From Rhizobium grahamii CCGE 502 (lineage in GTDB: Bacteria > Pseudomonadota > Alphaproteobacteria > Rhizobiales > Rhizobiaceae): 64,000 nt of DNA. The notes under the pieces were generated by a model that was given only the letters and a program-made list of their open reading frames with translations, searched no databases and was not told where the DNA came from. Made by a program: the position numbers and the translations under genes. The stretch is from assembly GCF_000298315.2 (NCBI RefSeq), contig NZ_AEYE02000015.1, positions 310,001 to 374,000 of the forward strand, in the 5' to 3' direction. Numbering within the stretch: the first letter of the stretch is position 1; each line of letters begins with the position of its first letter. Below, piece by piece: positions 34,511 to 42,810 of the stretch.

Positions 34511-36151
34511 ATGAAACACTTCTTCAATCGCCGGGAAACGATCGTAACCGAAGCCCTCGACGGCCTGCTTCTGACGAGCAGCCCCGGGCGCCTTGCCCGT
34601 CTGGACAGCTTCCCTGAGATCAAGGTGATCCTCCGCGCCGACTGGGACCGGTCGAAGGTCGCAATCATCTCCGGCGGTGGCGCGGGCCATGAGCCCTCGC
34701 ATGCCGGCTTCGTCGGCAAGGGAATGCTGACTGCCGCGGTATCCGGCGAGATTTTTGCCTCGCCGAGCGTCGATGCGGTGCTGACCGCAATCCGCGCCGT
34801 CACCGGGCCCAAGGGTGCGTTGCTCATCGTCAAAAACTATACCGGCGACCGCCTGAACTTCGGCCTCGCTGCCGAAAGGGCGCGTGCCGAGGGGTTCGCC
34901 GTCGAGATGGTGATCGTTGCCGACGACATTGCGATCCCCGGCATCAACCAGCCCCGCGGCGTTGCCGGCACTCTGTTCGTGCACAAGATCGCCGGCTTCC
35001 ACGCCGAATCCGGAGCTGACCTGAAGACAGTCGCAACACAGGCAGCTGCGGCGGCGCGCGACATCATATCCCTCGGCATGTCACTTTCGACCTGCAGTGT
35101 ACCAGGCCAAGCGCATGAGGATCGGATGGGGGCCGACGAGGGAGAGCTCGGCCTTGGGATCCACGGGGAGCCCGGCGTCGAGCGCATCGCGTTGCAGCCG
35201 GTTGCAGATCTCGTGGCCACCATGAGCGAGCGGCTGGCTGCAAGGATTGATGGCGCGGGCGACTATGGGCTGCTGATCAACAACCTCGGCGCGGTACCGC
35301 CGCTTGAAATGGGCGTCATTGCCAACGCCGTGTTGTCCTCTTCTCTTGCCCGCCGCGTCCGGCTGATCGTCGGGCCGGCTCCGATGATGACCGCGCTCAA
35401 CATGAACGGCTTTTCGCTTTCGCTGATCCGTCTGGATGCCACCCGCGAGGCCGCACTGAAGGCTGCGGTCGAACCGCACGCATGGGCACCCGTCGTCGAA
35501 CGGCACGAGATCACCGTCATTCCAGCACCAGCTAGCACCTCCGCCCTCGCCGAGGTCACTTCGGTCAGCGACCATAGTGGGAACCGCCAGCTCCTAACTG
35601 CAGTTTGCGAGCATCTGATTTCCCTCGAACGCGAATTGAACCACCTGGACAGCCGCGTCGGCGATGGCGATACCGGTTCCACCATGGCAACGGGTGCGCG
35701 CAGCATCCTCTCTCGGATCGACGCGCTGCCGTTGAATGACCCCGGCGCCACAATGGCTACAATCGGCGAGGTTCTCAGCACCAGCATGGGTGGCTCGAGC
35801 GGTGTACTGCTCTCGATCTTCTTTACCGCCGCGTCGAAAGCCATGGCGGAAAAGGCGGATCTTGCAGCTGCCCTGCTTGCCGGACTTGATCGGATGACGT
35901 TCTATGGCGGTGCCGCCGTCGGTGACCGCACGATGGTCGATGCGCTGGCGCCGGCGCTCGCGGCTTTGAGGTCGGGTGGCGTAGCGGCTGCGGCAAACGC
36001 GGCGGCGGCCGGTGCCGAGTCGACAAAAGCGATGCGGAGGGCAAGGGCCGGACGAGCGTCTTATATCGGCGAAAAGGATCTGGAGGGAGTGCCGGATCCG
36101 GGAGCCGTCGCGGTGGCAGGTGTATTCGAGGTCGCGGCAAGGCTGACATGA
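34511..36151 (+). CDS. Fused dihydroxyacetone kinase (DhaK-DhaL, probably ATP-dependent)
   Basis: A 546-residue two-domain kinase that phosphorylates dihydroxyacetone. DhaK part (1-335): GGGAGHEP (His60), KNYTGDRLNF (Asp113) and GLGIHGEPG, whose His218 forms the covalent hemiaminal with the substrate. DhaL part (about 355-546): HLDSRVGDGDTGS with Asp380, 385 and 387 that hold nucleotide-bound magnesium, and GVPDPGAVAVA near the end. Such fusions in other organisms use ATP directly. It begins 46 bases after ATPase 2 and 28 bases before a separate DhaL gene. Confidence 0.92.
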   Translation: MKHFFNRRETIVTEALDGLLLTSSPGRLARLDSFPEIKVILRADWDRSKVAIISGGGAGHEPSHAGFVGKGMLTAAVSGEIFASPSVDAVLTAIRAVTGPKGALLIVKNYTGDRLNFGLAAERARAEGFAVEMVIVADDIAIPGINQPRGVAGTLFVHKIAGFHAESGADLKTVATQAAAAARDIISLGMSLSTCSVPGQAHEDRMGADEGELGLGIHGEPGVERIALQPVADLVATMSERLAARIDGAGDYGLLINNLGAVPPLEMGVIANAVLSSSLARRVRLIVGPAPMMTALNMNGFSLSLIRLDATREAALKAAVEPHAWAPVVERHEITVIPAPASTSALAEVTSVSDHSGNRQLLTAVCEHLISLERELNHLDSRVGDGDTGSTMATGARSILSRIDALPLNDPGATMATIGEVLSTSMGGSSGVLLSIFFTAASKAMAEKADLAAALLAGLDRMTFYGGAAVGDRTMVDALAPALAALRSGGVAAAANAAAAGAESTKAMRRARAGRASYIGEKDLEGVPDPGAVAVAGVFEVAARLT

Positions 36152-36179
36152 GCTGGTGCCACAGTTGGGAGGCTATCAG

Positions 36180-36794
36180 GTGCAGGCAGAACCGGTTCTT
36201 CTCGCGGGATTGATTGAGGCTTGCCGGGCGGCGATCACGGCAAATAGCGATCACCTCTGCGCACTCGATCGCGCGATCGGTGACGGCGATCATGGGACCA
36301 ATATGCAGCGCGGCTGCGAGGCGGTCAGCGCCGAAGAAGTGACGGTCTCAAGCCTTCCCCTGCCCGAGGCGCTCGAACGCATCGGCCTCACCCTGGTGAT
36401 GAGCATCGGCGGCGCCGCCGGCCCACTCTACGGGACACTGCTGATGGAGATGGGGCGCGAGCTTCGCAAATCGGACCGGGAACAGGATTTTTCGCTTGCC
36501 CTGAAGCAGGCCATCGATGCCGTGGCCCGCCGTGGGCGCTCAAACGCCGGTGACAAGACGCTGCTCGACGTCCTGTATCCCGTGCAGGATGCACTCGCAC
36601 AACATTCCCCTCTGACGGATATCGTGCGCCGTGCAGAGCTTTCCGCTCGACTAACAGGCGCCATGAAGGCCATGCGCGGCCGCGCCTCCTACCTTGGAGA
36701 CCGTTCGATCGGACATGTCGATCCCGGCGCTTCGAGTTGCGCCCTTCTGACAACCGCGATATGCCGCTATCTTGAGGAGCACCGCCCGGAATGA
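36180..36794 (+). CDS. dhaL: Dihydroxyacetone kinase subunit DhaL
   Basis: A 204-residue all-helical nucleotide-binding subunit. The magnesium-binding triad lies in ALDRAIGDGDHGTNM (Asp30, 35, 37), followed by SIGGAAGPLYGTL and the C-terminal GRASYLGDRSIGHVDPGA that caps the nucleotide. In PTS-type systems DhaL keeps a bound ADP that DhaM rephosphorylates. The GTG start at 36180 is chosen for its GGGAGG site at 36167-36172. It overlaps the dhaM gene by 4 bases. Its DhaK partner would be the gene at 39566 or the DhaK half of the fusion. Confidence 0.92.
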   Translation: MQAEPVLLAGLIEACRAAITANSDHLCALDRAIGDGDHGTNMQRGCEAVSAEEVTVSSLPLPEALERIGLTLVMSIGGAAGPLYGTLLMEMGRELRKSDREQDFSLALKQAIDAVARRGRSNAGDKTLLDVLYPVQDALAQHSPLTDIVRRAELSARLTGAMKAMRGRASYLGDRSIGHVDPGASSCALLTTAICRYLEEHRPE

Positions 36795-37189
36795 ATGCGA
36801 AGACCCCTAACGTCGGGATCGTGATCGTCTCCCACTCGCCGCTGGTCGCGAAAGGCACCGCCGATATGGTGCGGCAGATGGTGGGTGATAGCGTGCCGCT
36901 TGCCTGGTCGGGCGGCAACAGTCGCGGCGAGCTTGGCACCGATGCCGGGGGAATTCTCAAGGCAATTGACGAGGCATGGTCGGAAGCTGGCGTCGCCGTC
37001 TTCGTCGACCTGGGGGGTGCCGAAACCAACAGCGAAATGGCGATCGAGATGCTCGGTTCCCCCCGCTCCCAAAAGGTTTCGATTTGCAACGCACCTGTTG
37101 TCGAAGGAGCCGTTATTGCCGCTGCCGAGGCCTCCGGTGGGGCGTCGCTGGCCAAGGTGGTCGCGACGGCAGAGGAGCTGTCACCCTGA
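36791..37189 (+). CDS. dhaM: PTS-dependent dihydroxyacetone kinase phosphotransferase subunit DhaM (EIIA only)
   Basis: A 132-residue EIIA-mannose-type domain. IVIVSHSPLVAKG carries the phospho-acceptor His15, followed by VFVDLGGAETNSEMAIEML and APVVEGAVIAAAEA as in DhaM. E. coli DhaM additionally carries HPr-like and EI-like domains; here only the EIIA domain is present and the others are separate genes directly downstream. It starts in an ATGA overlap with dhaL and its stop overlaps the HPr start (TGATG). It receives phosphate from HPr and passes it to ADP on DhaL. Confidence 0.92.
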   Translation: MNAKTPNVGIVIVSHSPLVAKGTADMVRQMVGDSVPLAWSGGNSRGELGTDAGGILKAIDEAWSEAGVAVFVDLGGAETNSEMAIEMLGSPRSQKVSICNAPVVEGAVIAAAEASGGASLAKVVATAEELSP

Positions 37190-37533
37190 TGAACGGCGGT
37201 TTTCGTACTGGGGCCCACGAGGCCGGGCAGATCCATGCCAGTTGCGAGACCGAAGTCGAGGTGAAGCATGGCGTTGGACTGCATGCTCGCCCCTCAGTGA
37301 CGTTCACGCGGCTGGCAAAGTCGTTTCCGTGCTCGATCGAAGTCGCGGTCAACGGCAACGACGTCTGGCTGAACGGCAAGAGCATCATCAAGATTATGGG
37401 CGCCAAGATCCGCAAGGGTTCGGTGCTCAAGATCCGCGCAAACGGCATTCTCGCGGAAGAAGCCATCCGGGCATTGAAGGACCTCATCGAGCGCAATTTC
37501 GACGAGGAAAAGAAGCATGGCCGAACCGCTTAG
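37189..37533 (+). CDS. HPr-family phosphocarrier protein
   Basis: A 114-residue HPr with an extra 20-25-residue N-terminal arm. The active site is GVGLHARPSVTF with His32; the regulatory-type Ser65 of NGKSIIKIMG aligns with Ser46 of other HPr proteins. ATG 37189 overlaps the dhaM stop, and the end overlaps the Enzyme I start by 17 bases. The close packing between DhaM and Enzyme I indicates a carrier dedicated to dihydroxyacetone phosphorylation rather than to the nitrogen PTS common in rhizobia. Confidence 0.92.
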   Translation: MNGGFRTGAHEAGQIHASCETEVEVKHGVGLHARPSVTFTRLAKSFPCSIEVAVNGNDVWLNGKSIIKIMGAKIRKGSVLKIRANGILAEEAIRALKDLIERNFDEEKKHGRTA

Positions 37534-39097
37534 ACTGAAAGCCACCAGCGCGTCGCCAGGTCGTGCGAGCGGCCCGGCCTTCGTCGCCGAACCGGTCGAA
37601 CACGCCGCGTCAATCCCATCAAGCTTATCCGGCCAGGTCGAGCTCGCAAGTGCGATCGAGAAAGCTATTCTCGAACTGCAGGAACTGGCCAACGGGACGG
37701 ACCCCGAGGGCGGCGATATCGTCGAGTTTCAGATTGAGGTGCTTCGCGATCCGACGCTGACCGAGGCGACTGGCGCGCGCATCGAGGCTGGCGAAAACCC
37801 GGCATTCGCCTGGGTCGGAACACTCGATGGATACATCCGGGAACTGGAGTGCTCGGAAGATGACCAATTGCGGGCGCGCGCCGTTGACATCCTCGATATC
37901 AAGAACCGCGTCCTGTCCGTGCTCACGGGAACGACTGTCGACGACTTTCCATCCGGATCCGTCTATGTCGGAAAGGATATGGAACCCAGCCGTTTCCTCG
38001 CCCACGACTGGTCGGCCGGCGGTGGTATCGCTCTTTACGCAGGTAGCGCGGTCGGTCATGTCGCCCTGCTTGCCAGATCCCGGTCGATACCGATGGTGAT
38101 CGGGGCCGGCCGCTTCGTAACAGCAGGGGGGCAACATATCGGAGTTGATGGTGACACCGGTATTGTCATTCTTCAGGCAACCAAGTCGAGCGCGACCTCG
38201 GCGGGACACGGCGATCCGTCAAAAAGCACTGCTCTGCCACTCGACAACGGAATTGTGTACACGTCGGACGGAACGCAAGTACTCCTGTCCGTCAATGTCA
38301 ACGCTCCGACAGAAGTGGACGCGGTTCCCGCCGAGGTGACCGCGGGCATAGGGTTGATGCGGTCTGAATTCGCGGTGATGTCGCTCGGTGATGCAGCAAA
38401 CGAAGAAAAGCAGTTTGCAATCTACCGACACCTCCTGGAATGGGCAGATGGGCGTCCTGTAACAATCCGCATGTTGGATGTCGGGGGCGACAAGCCGCTG
38501 CCGGGCATTACCGAGACCTCCTCGCTGCGCGGCATCCGCCTGCTTCTTGCCCGGCCGCAGATTGCGCGGGTTCAGGCGCGTGCGCTCCTTCGAGCAGCAG
38601 TCTTCGGTAATCTGCGTATCATGTTGCCAATGGTGACATTCCCTTCCGAAGTTGATGATATGCGGCAAATCTGTCGCGAAGAAGCCGGCGAACTTCGCCG
38701 CCGCGGCGTGCCGCACCGCACTCCGCCGATCGGCATGATGGTGGAGGTACCGGCAGCCGCGCTCATGCTCGACGAATTCAATGGCGCTGACTTCTTTTCG
38801 TTCGGCACGAACGACCTGACGCAATACCTCGTGGCCTCCGCACGTGACGAGGCCGGCTTCAGCCTGGAGCGAGAGCGAGCCGTACCGGCCGTGCTGCGGC
38901 TGCTGACCCAGGCGGTGAAACTCGCCGGCGGCCGACCGGTCAGCATTTGCGGTGACATGGCGGGCGACCCGGTGGCCACGCCCGGTCTCCTCGCGGCAGG
39001 CATACGCCATTTTTCGGTGGCGCCAGCTCGACTTGGCGCGATAAGATCGGCACTCGTCGGCTTGAACGCCGATGGGACAAAGGCAGCCGGGGACTAG
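37517..39097 (+). CDS. Phosphoenolpyruvate-protein phosphotransferase (Enzyme I)
   Basis: A 526-residue Enzyme I, slightly shorter than the usual 570-575. It autophosphorylates from PEP and phosphorylates HPr. The active His181 is in AGSAVGHVALLAR; the flanking residues differ from the common GGxTSHxAI pattern. The PEP-binding barrel shows GLMRSEF, RMLDVGGDKPLPG, MMVEVPAA, FSFGTNDLTQY and SICGDMAGDP with the acid/base-type Cys478. It lacks an N-terminal GAF domain, so it is not a PtsP. It follows HPr with a 17-base overlap and ends 2 bases before the HTH gene. Confidence 0.92.
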   Translation: MAEPLRLKATSASPGRASGPAFVAEPVEHAASIPSSLSGQVELASAIEKAILELQELANGTDPEGGDIVEFQIEVLRDPTLTEATGARIEAGENPAFAWVGTLDGYIRELECSEDDQLRARAVDILDIKNRVLSVLTGTTVDDFPSGSVYVGKDMEPSRFLAHDWSAGGGIALYAGSAVGHVALLARSRSIPMVIGAGRFVTAGGQHIGVDGDTGIVILQATKSSATSAGHGDPSKSTALPLDNGIVYTSDGTQVLLSVNVNAPTEVDAVPAEVTAGIGLMRSEFAVMSLGDAANEEKQFAIYRHLLEWADGRPVTIRMLDVGGDKPLPGITETSSLRGIRLLLARPQIARVQARALLRAAVFGNLRIMLPMVTFPSEVDDMRQICREEAGELRRRGVPHRTPPIGMMVEVPAAALMLDEFNGADFFSFGTNDLTQYLVASARDEAGFSLERERAVPAVLRLLTQAVKLAGGRPVSICGDMAGDPVATPGLLAAGIRHFSVAPARLGAIRSALVGLNADGTKAAGD

Positions 39098-39099
39098 GG

Positions 39100-39510
39100 A
39101 TGGCGCGCGAAGACACCGAAGACGCCATTATCGCCTATAAGGACATTCTGGCGCAGATTATCGACAACCGGCCGTCCGGAACACGTCAGAGGCTGGCAAC
39201 GGAACTCGGCAAGCATCGCAGCTTCGTCACCCAGATAACCAGCCCCACTTATGCGACGCCTCTTCCCGCGCGTCACCTCGCGACCATCTTCAGGGTGTGC
39301 CATTTTAGCCCCGCCGAACAGGACCGCTTTCTGGACGCCTATCAGGTCGCCCATCCCGGCAAGCTGCCGGAGTTTGGCGCCACGGAAAAACTGCGGCATC
39401 TTTCGATAATGGTGCCTGACTTCGGCGATGAACGCCGCAACCGGCTTCTGGAAGAGGCAATCACGGACCTGATCCAAAAGATCGCTGAGATTTCGGGGCC
39501 GCCTGATTGA
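39100..39510 (+). CDS. Small HTH protein in the Dha operon, possible regulator
   Basis: A 136-residue soluble protein. Residues about 24-45 (SGTRQRLATELGKHRSFVTQI) look like a Cro/XRE-type helix-turn-helix, followed by a second helical region with FRVCHFSPAEQDRFLDAYQ. I do not recognise a named family. It begins 2 bases after the Enzyme I stop and precedes a second dhaK gene, so it is expressed with the pathway. It may sense pathway flux and act at the repeat array near 28702-28748, but this is only inference. Confidence 0.7.
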   Translation: MAREDTEDAIIAYKDILAQIIDNRPSGTRQRLATELGKHRSFVTQITSPTYATPLPARHLATIFRVCHFSPAEQDRFLDAYQVAHPGKLPEFGATEKLRHLSIMVPDFGDERRNRLLEEAITDLIQKIAEISGPPD

Positions 39511-39565
39511 ACAGGCGGTTCGCGCGTGACGAGCGCTAGATGATCATCGCCTTGGGAGGGGTTTG

Positions 39566-40558
39566 ATGAAGAAATTCATGAATGCAGCGGAAACAATGGT
39601 CGCCGAAAGCGTCGAAGGTTTCGTGCGCGCCCATGAGGAGTTCGTTGTATTCGGCGCAGACCGTCAATTTGTCCGCCGTCGCCACCTCGTTCCAGGTAAG
39701 GCAGCAATCATCTCCGGGGGCGGAGCGGGCCACGAGCCGATGCATGTCGGCTTCGTCGGTCGCGGCATGCTGGATGCAGCATGCGTCGGGCATATTTTCA
39801 CGTCCCCCACTCCCGGCCAAATCCTCAACGCGATAGAGGACGTGGACACCGGTGCTGGCTGCCTGCTGGTGGTAAAGAATTATGACGGCGACCTTATGAA
39901 TTTCGAAATGGCGGCAGAGATGGCGTCGAGCCGCCACAGAATTGAGATGGTGATCGTAAGCGACGACATCGAAACGGCAAGCACGAACGACGGGCGCGGT
40001 CGACGAGGCATTGCCGGTACGGTGATCGTGGAAAGGCTTCTCGGCGCCGCCGCGGAAAACGGCATGGCACTCGCTGATCTGAAAACCCTTGCTGCCGGCC
40101 TCGCGTCCCGCGTCAGATCGATGGGTGTCGCACTGACCGGTGTCACGGTGCCGCACACGCGGCGATCGACCTTTTCACTCGGCCCCGAAGAAATAGAAAT
40201 GGGTGTCGGCATTCATGGAGAGCCGGGCCGTTCAAGAGAGCCCTTCTCCAACGCAGACACCATCGTGAGGCATCTAAGCGAGGTAGTTTTCAACGAAGTC
40301 GCTCCGGTCTCTGACAAGGCATTGCTTTTCGTGAATGGACTTGGCGGCACGCCGCCAGCGGAACTTTATCTCGCTTACAACGTCGCGCATCGCTTCATGC
40401 AGGGTCATGGTTTGCAGATCGCGCGCTCACTGGTTGGTACTTACGCAAGCTCACTTGACATGCAGGGCCTTTCCATCTCGCTCGCTCTCCTCCGTGACGA
40501 AGAGTTCACTCTATGGGATTCACCTGTCGCGACGGCTGCATTGCGCTGGGGCTGCTAG
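39566..40558 (+). CDS. dhaK: Dihydroxyacetone kinase subunit DhaK
   Basis: A 330-residue substrate-binding subunit. Key residues match E. coli DhaK: GGGAGHEP (His56), KNYDGDLMNF (Asp109) and GVGIHGEPG with the covalent His217. ATG 39566 has GGAGGGG upstream. It is separated from dhaL, dhaM, HPr and Enzyme I by the HTH gene, yet lies in the same direction with a 55-base gap, so it should complete a PTS-type DhaK/DhaL/DhaM kinase. It is last in the run; the next gene is on the other strand. Confidence 0.92.
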   Translation: MKKFMNAAETMVAESVEGFVRAHEEFVVFGADRQFVRRRHLVPGKAAIISGGGAGHEPMHVGFVGRGMLDAACVGHIFTSPTPGQILNAIEDVDTGAGCLLVVKNYDGDLMNFEMAAEMASSRHRIEMVIVSDDIETASTNDGRGRRGIAGTVIVERLLGAAAENGMALADLKTLAAGLASRVRSMGVALTGVTVPHTRRSTFSLGPEEIEMGVGIHGEPGRSREPFSNADTIVRHLSEVVFNEVAPVSDKALLFVNGLGGTPPAELYLAYNVAHRFMQGHGLQIARSLVGTYASSLDMQGLSISLALLRDEEFTLWDSPVATAALRWGC

Positions 40559-40625
40559 GGATGGGTCTGTCGTGGCGACCTCAGCGCGGCGGCTGTAACT
40601 CGTCGGACCTAAAGGTTGGAAAATC

Positions 40626-41237
40626 TTATAGTTTCGGCGTCAGCATCTCGAAACGGTCACGGGTCGTCGAGCAGGTATCGCCGCCAAGGCGCGCGACGGC
40701 ATCGACTTGCGTCGGATCGACGCGCAGGCCTTCAGGATCGACGACACCGTCGCGATAATGAGCATAGATGATCTCGCCCATGATGATCTGACGGGATTTC
40801 CCGAGCTCAAGCGTGACATGACGCCTGCACTCGAAGGCTGCGGGTGCTTCCGCGATCCATGGCGAAGCGACTTTCTGACCCGGCATCGCCGTCAGTCCCG
40901 CCTCCTTGAGCTCGTCGACACCACGCGGATATTTTGAGCCGCAGACATGCATCGCTTCGGCAATGGAAAACGAGACAATGTTGACCGTGAAGACTTCCGT
41001 CATGCGGATGTTATGGCCCGTGTCCTTGAAAGACATGTCCGGATTGTTCTCGACGCCGAGCGCCAGGATGGGCGGATCGGCGGAGAGGCAATTGAAGAAG
41101 CTAAACGGAGCGGCATTGATACGGCCATGTTCGTCGACCGTCGTCACCAGCGCGATCGGTCGCGGAATGATCGTGCCAATCATCAGCTTGTAACGCTCGC
41201 GTTCCGAGAGCGCTTCGAAATCGAAGGATATTGTCAT
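40626..41237 (-). CDS. Flavin reductase-like (FMN-binding split-barrel) protein
   Basis: A 203-residue protein of the flavin_reductase-like family that includes DIM6/NTAB proteins. The N-terminal pattern GTIIPRPIALVTTVDEHGRINAAPFSFFNCLSADPPIL is typical; the last 60 residues contain IIMGEIIYAHYRDGVVD. Such proteins bind FMN and either reduce flavin for a monooxygenase or act as a stand-alone oxidoreductase. It is the last gene of the minus-strand operon with the racemase-like gene (4 bases away) and the Pot-type importer, which suggests a role in degrading the imported compound. No monooxygenase is visible nearby. Confidence 0.85.
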   Translation of the reverse strand: MTISFDFEALSERERYKLMIGTIIPRPIALVTTVDEHGRINAAPFSFFNCLSADPPILALGVENNPDMSFKDTGHNIRMTEVFTVNIVSFSIAEAMHVCGSKYPRGVDELKEAGLTAMPGQKVASPWIAEAPAAFECRRHVTLELGKSRQIIMGEIIYAHYRDGVVDPEGLRVDPTQVDAVARLGGDTCSTTRDRFEMLTPKL

Positions 41238-41240
41238 CCG

Positions 41241-41981
41241 TCAGCCCGCTGCTCGCATTGGCGCGAAAGCGCTCATAGCGCCGGTAAAGGCTTTTGCCAG
41301 AGGCGATGCGTAAGAACCGCGCTTGCTCGTCGACAATCCGAGCGAAACCAGCGCCTCGGCCTGCTTCACCGCTGCGGCGACCCCATCGACCACGGGCACG
41401 CCATAGATATCCTGCAGCTCACGCGCCAGATCAGTCATCCCAGCGCAGCCAAGCACGATCGCTTCGGCGCCATCCTCAGCAAGAGCACGCTCGATCTCGG
41501 CCCGGAGCTTGCCGATAGCGCCCGAGGTGGGATCTTCGAGCTGAAGAACCGGAATATCGGAGGCACGCACCCTGGCGCGTCCGCCCATGCCGTAGCGTCG
41601 TACAAGATTGTCAATCAAGACACGCGAACGCTCCAGCGTCGTCACGACGGTAAATCGCTGCGCCAGGAAGCCTGCGGTGGCGACCGCAGATTCACAGAGT
41701 CCAAGCACCGGCACGTCGGCGAAGCTGCGCGCTGCGTCAAGTCCCGTATCGTCGAAGCAGGCGATGATTGCGGCATCGTATTCGCCAGCCCGCTCCTTGA
41801 GTTCGCTGAGAAGTCCCGGGATTGCGAGCGCCCCGTCATAGTGCCCTTCGATCGATACCGGCCCCATGCGTGAGGTCGCGGCAATGATGGCGGTGCCAGA
41901 CGCCATGACCGCGCGGGCAGCAAGGGCTGCCTTCTCGGTCATGGTTTCAGTCGTATTGGGATTGACCAGAAGAATGCGCAT
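41241..41981 (-). CDS. Aspartate/glutamate-hydantoin racemase family protein
   Basis: A 246-residue two-lobed protein of the Asp/Glu/hydantoin racemase superfamily. It starts with LLVNPNTTETMT, the hydantoin-racemase-like opening, and has the two catalytic-type cysteines: Cys75 in AIIACFDDTG and Cys179 in IVLGCAGMTDL. Such enzymes use the two Cys residues for proton abstraction and return; the same fold includes maleate isomerase and arylmalonate decarboxylase. It lies 6 bases after the importer permease gene, so it likely acts on the imported substrate. Confidence 0.88.
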   Translation of the reverse strand: MRILLVNPNTTETMTEKAALAARAVMASGTAIIAATSRMGPVSIEGHYDGALAIPGLLSELKERAGEYDAAIIACFDDTGLDAARSFADVPVLGLCESAVATAGFLAQRFTVVTTLERSRVLIDNLVRRYGMGGRARVRASDIPVLQLEDPTSGAIGKLRAEIERALAEDGAEAIVLGCAGMTDLARELQDIYGVPVVDGVAAAVKQAEALVSLGLSTSKRGSYASPLAKAFTGAMSAFAPMRAAG

Positions 41982-41987
41982 TGGGGG

Positions 41988-42809
41988 TCAGCTTACCTTT
42001 GCCTGACGCCGACGCAGCATGAGCATGATGCCGAGCGCGACGAGGATGATAGTGAAGGAAAACAGCGTCGTTACCGTGCCGAGCGCGTATAGCACCGGCG
42101 TCGTGACGTTGGTGGTCATGCCGTAGATTTCGAGCGGCAGCGTGTTGTAGCTGCCTGATGTCATCAGCGTCCGGGCGAATTCGTCGTAAGAGAGCGTGAA
42201 GCCGAACAGCCCGACACCGATCAGGCTCGGCGCAATCATCGGCAGCACGACGTGGCGGAAGGTCTGCCAAGAACTCGCGCCAAGATCGCGTGCAGCTTCC
42301 TCGTAGGCGGGCGAGAAACGGTTGAACACGGCGAACATGATGAGCACGCCGAACGGCAACGTCCATGTCAGATGCGCGCCGAAGGCAGACGAATACCATG
42401 CCGGCTTCAGTCCGCCCTGCTGGAACACCACGCCGATGCCGAGCGAGATGATGATCGACGGCACGACAAGGCTAGCGACAGTCGCGTAAAACAGAAAAGT
42501 CGCGCCACGGAACCGGCGGCGGAAGGCAAGGCCCGCGAGCAGCGATACGACGACCGTGACAACCATCACCATCAGGCCGAGCGTAAACGACCGGCGGAAC
42601 GAGGCGCCGAAATCGCCCACCGCCTGTTTCTCGAACAGATTGTAGAACCAGTGAACGGAAATGCCGTTCAGCGGGAAGGTGAGGCCGCCATCCGGCCCCT
42701 GGAACGACAGGATCAGGATCGCCGACAGTGGTCCGTAGAGGAACAGCACGAAGACAAGGAAGAAGGCTGCGAGTACGTAGAATTCGAAGGTGCGCCTCTC
42801 GTGGCTCAT
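41988..42809 (-). CDS. ABC transporter permease (PotC-like)
   Basis: A 273-residue inner-membrane permease of the spermidine/putrescine/Fe type with six helices. The EAA loop is EEAARDLGASSWQTFRHVVLP. ATG 42809 begins one base after the stop codon of the partner permease. With the other permease, the Tat-exported binding protein and the ATPase it forms one complete importer. Confidence 0.9.
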   Translation of the reverse strand: MSHERRTFEFYVLAAFFLVFVLFLYGPLSAILILSFQGPDGGLTFPLNGISVHWFYNLFEKQAVGDFGASFRRSFTLGLMVMVVTVVVSLLAGLAFRRRFRGATFLFYATVASLVVPSIIISLGIGVVFQQGGLKPAWYSSAFGAHLTWTLPFGVLIMFAVFNRFSPAYEEAARDLGASSWQTFRHVVLPMIAPSLIGVGLFGFTLSYDEFARTLMTSGSYNTLPLEIYGMTTNVTTPVLYALGTVTTLFSFTIILVALGIMLMLRRRQAKVS

Positions 42810-42810
42810 C

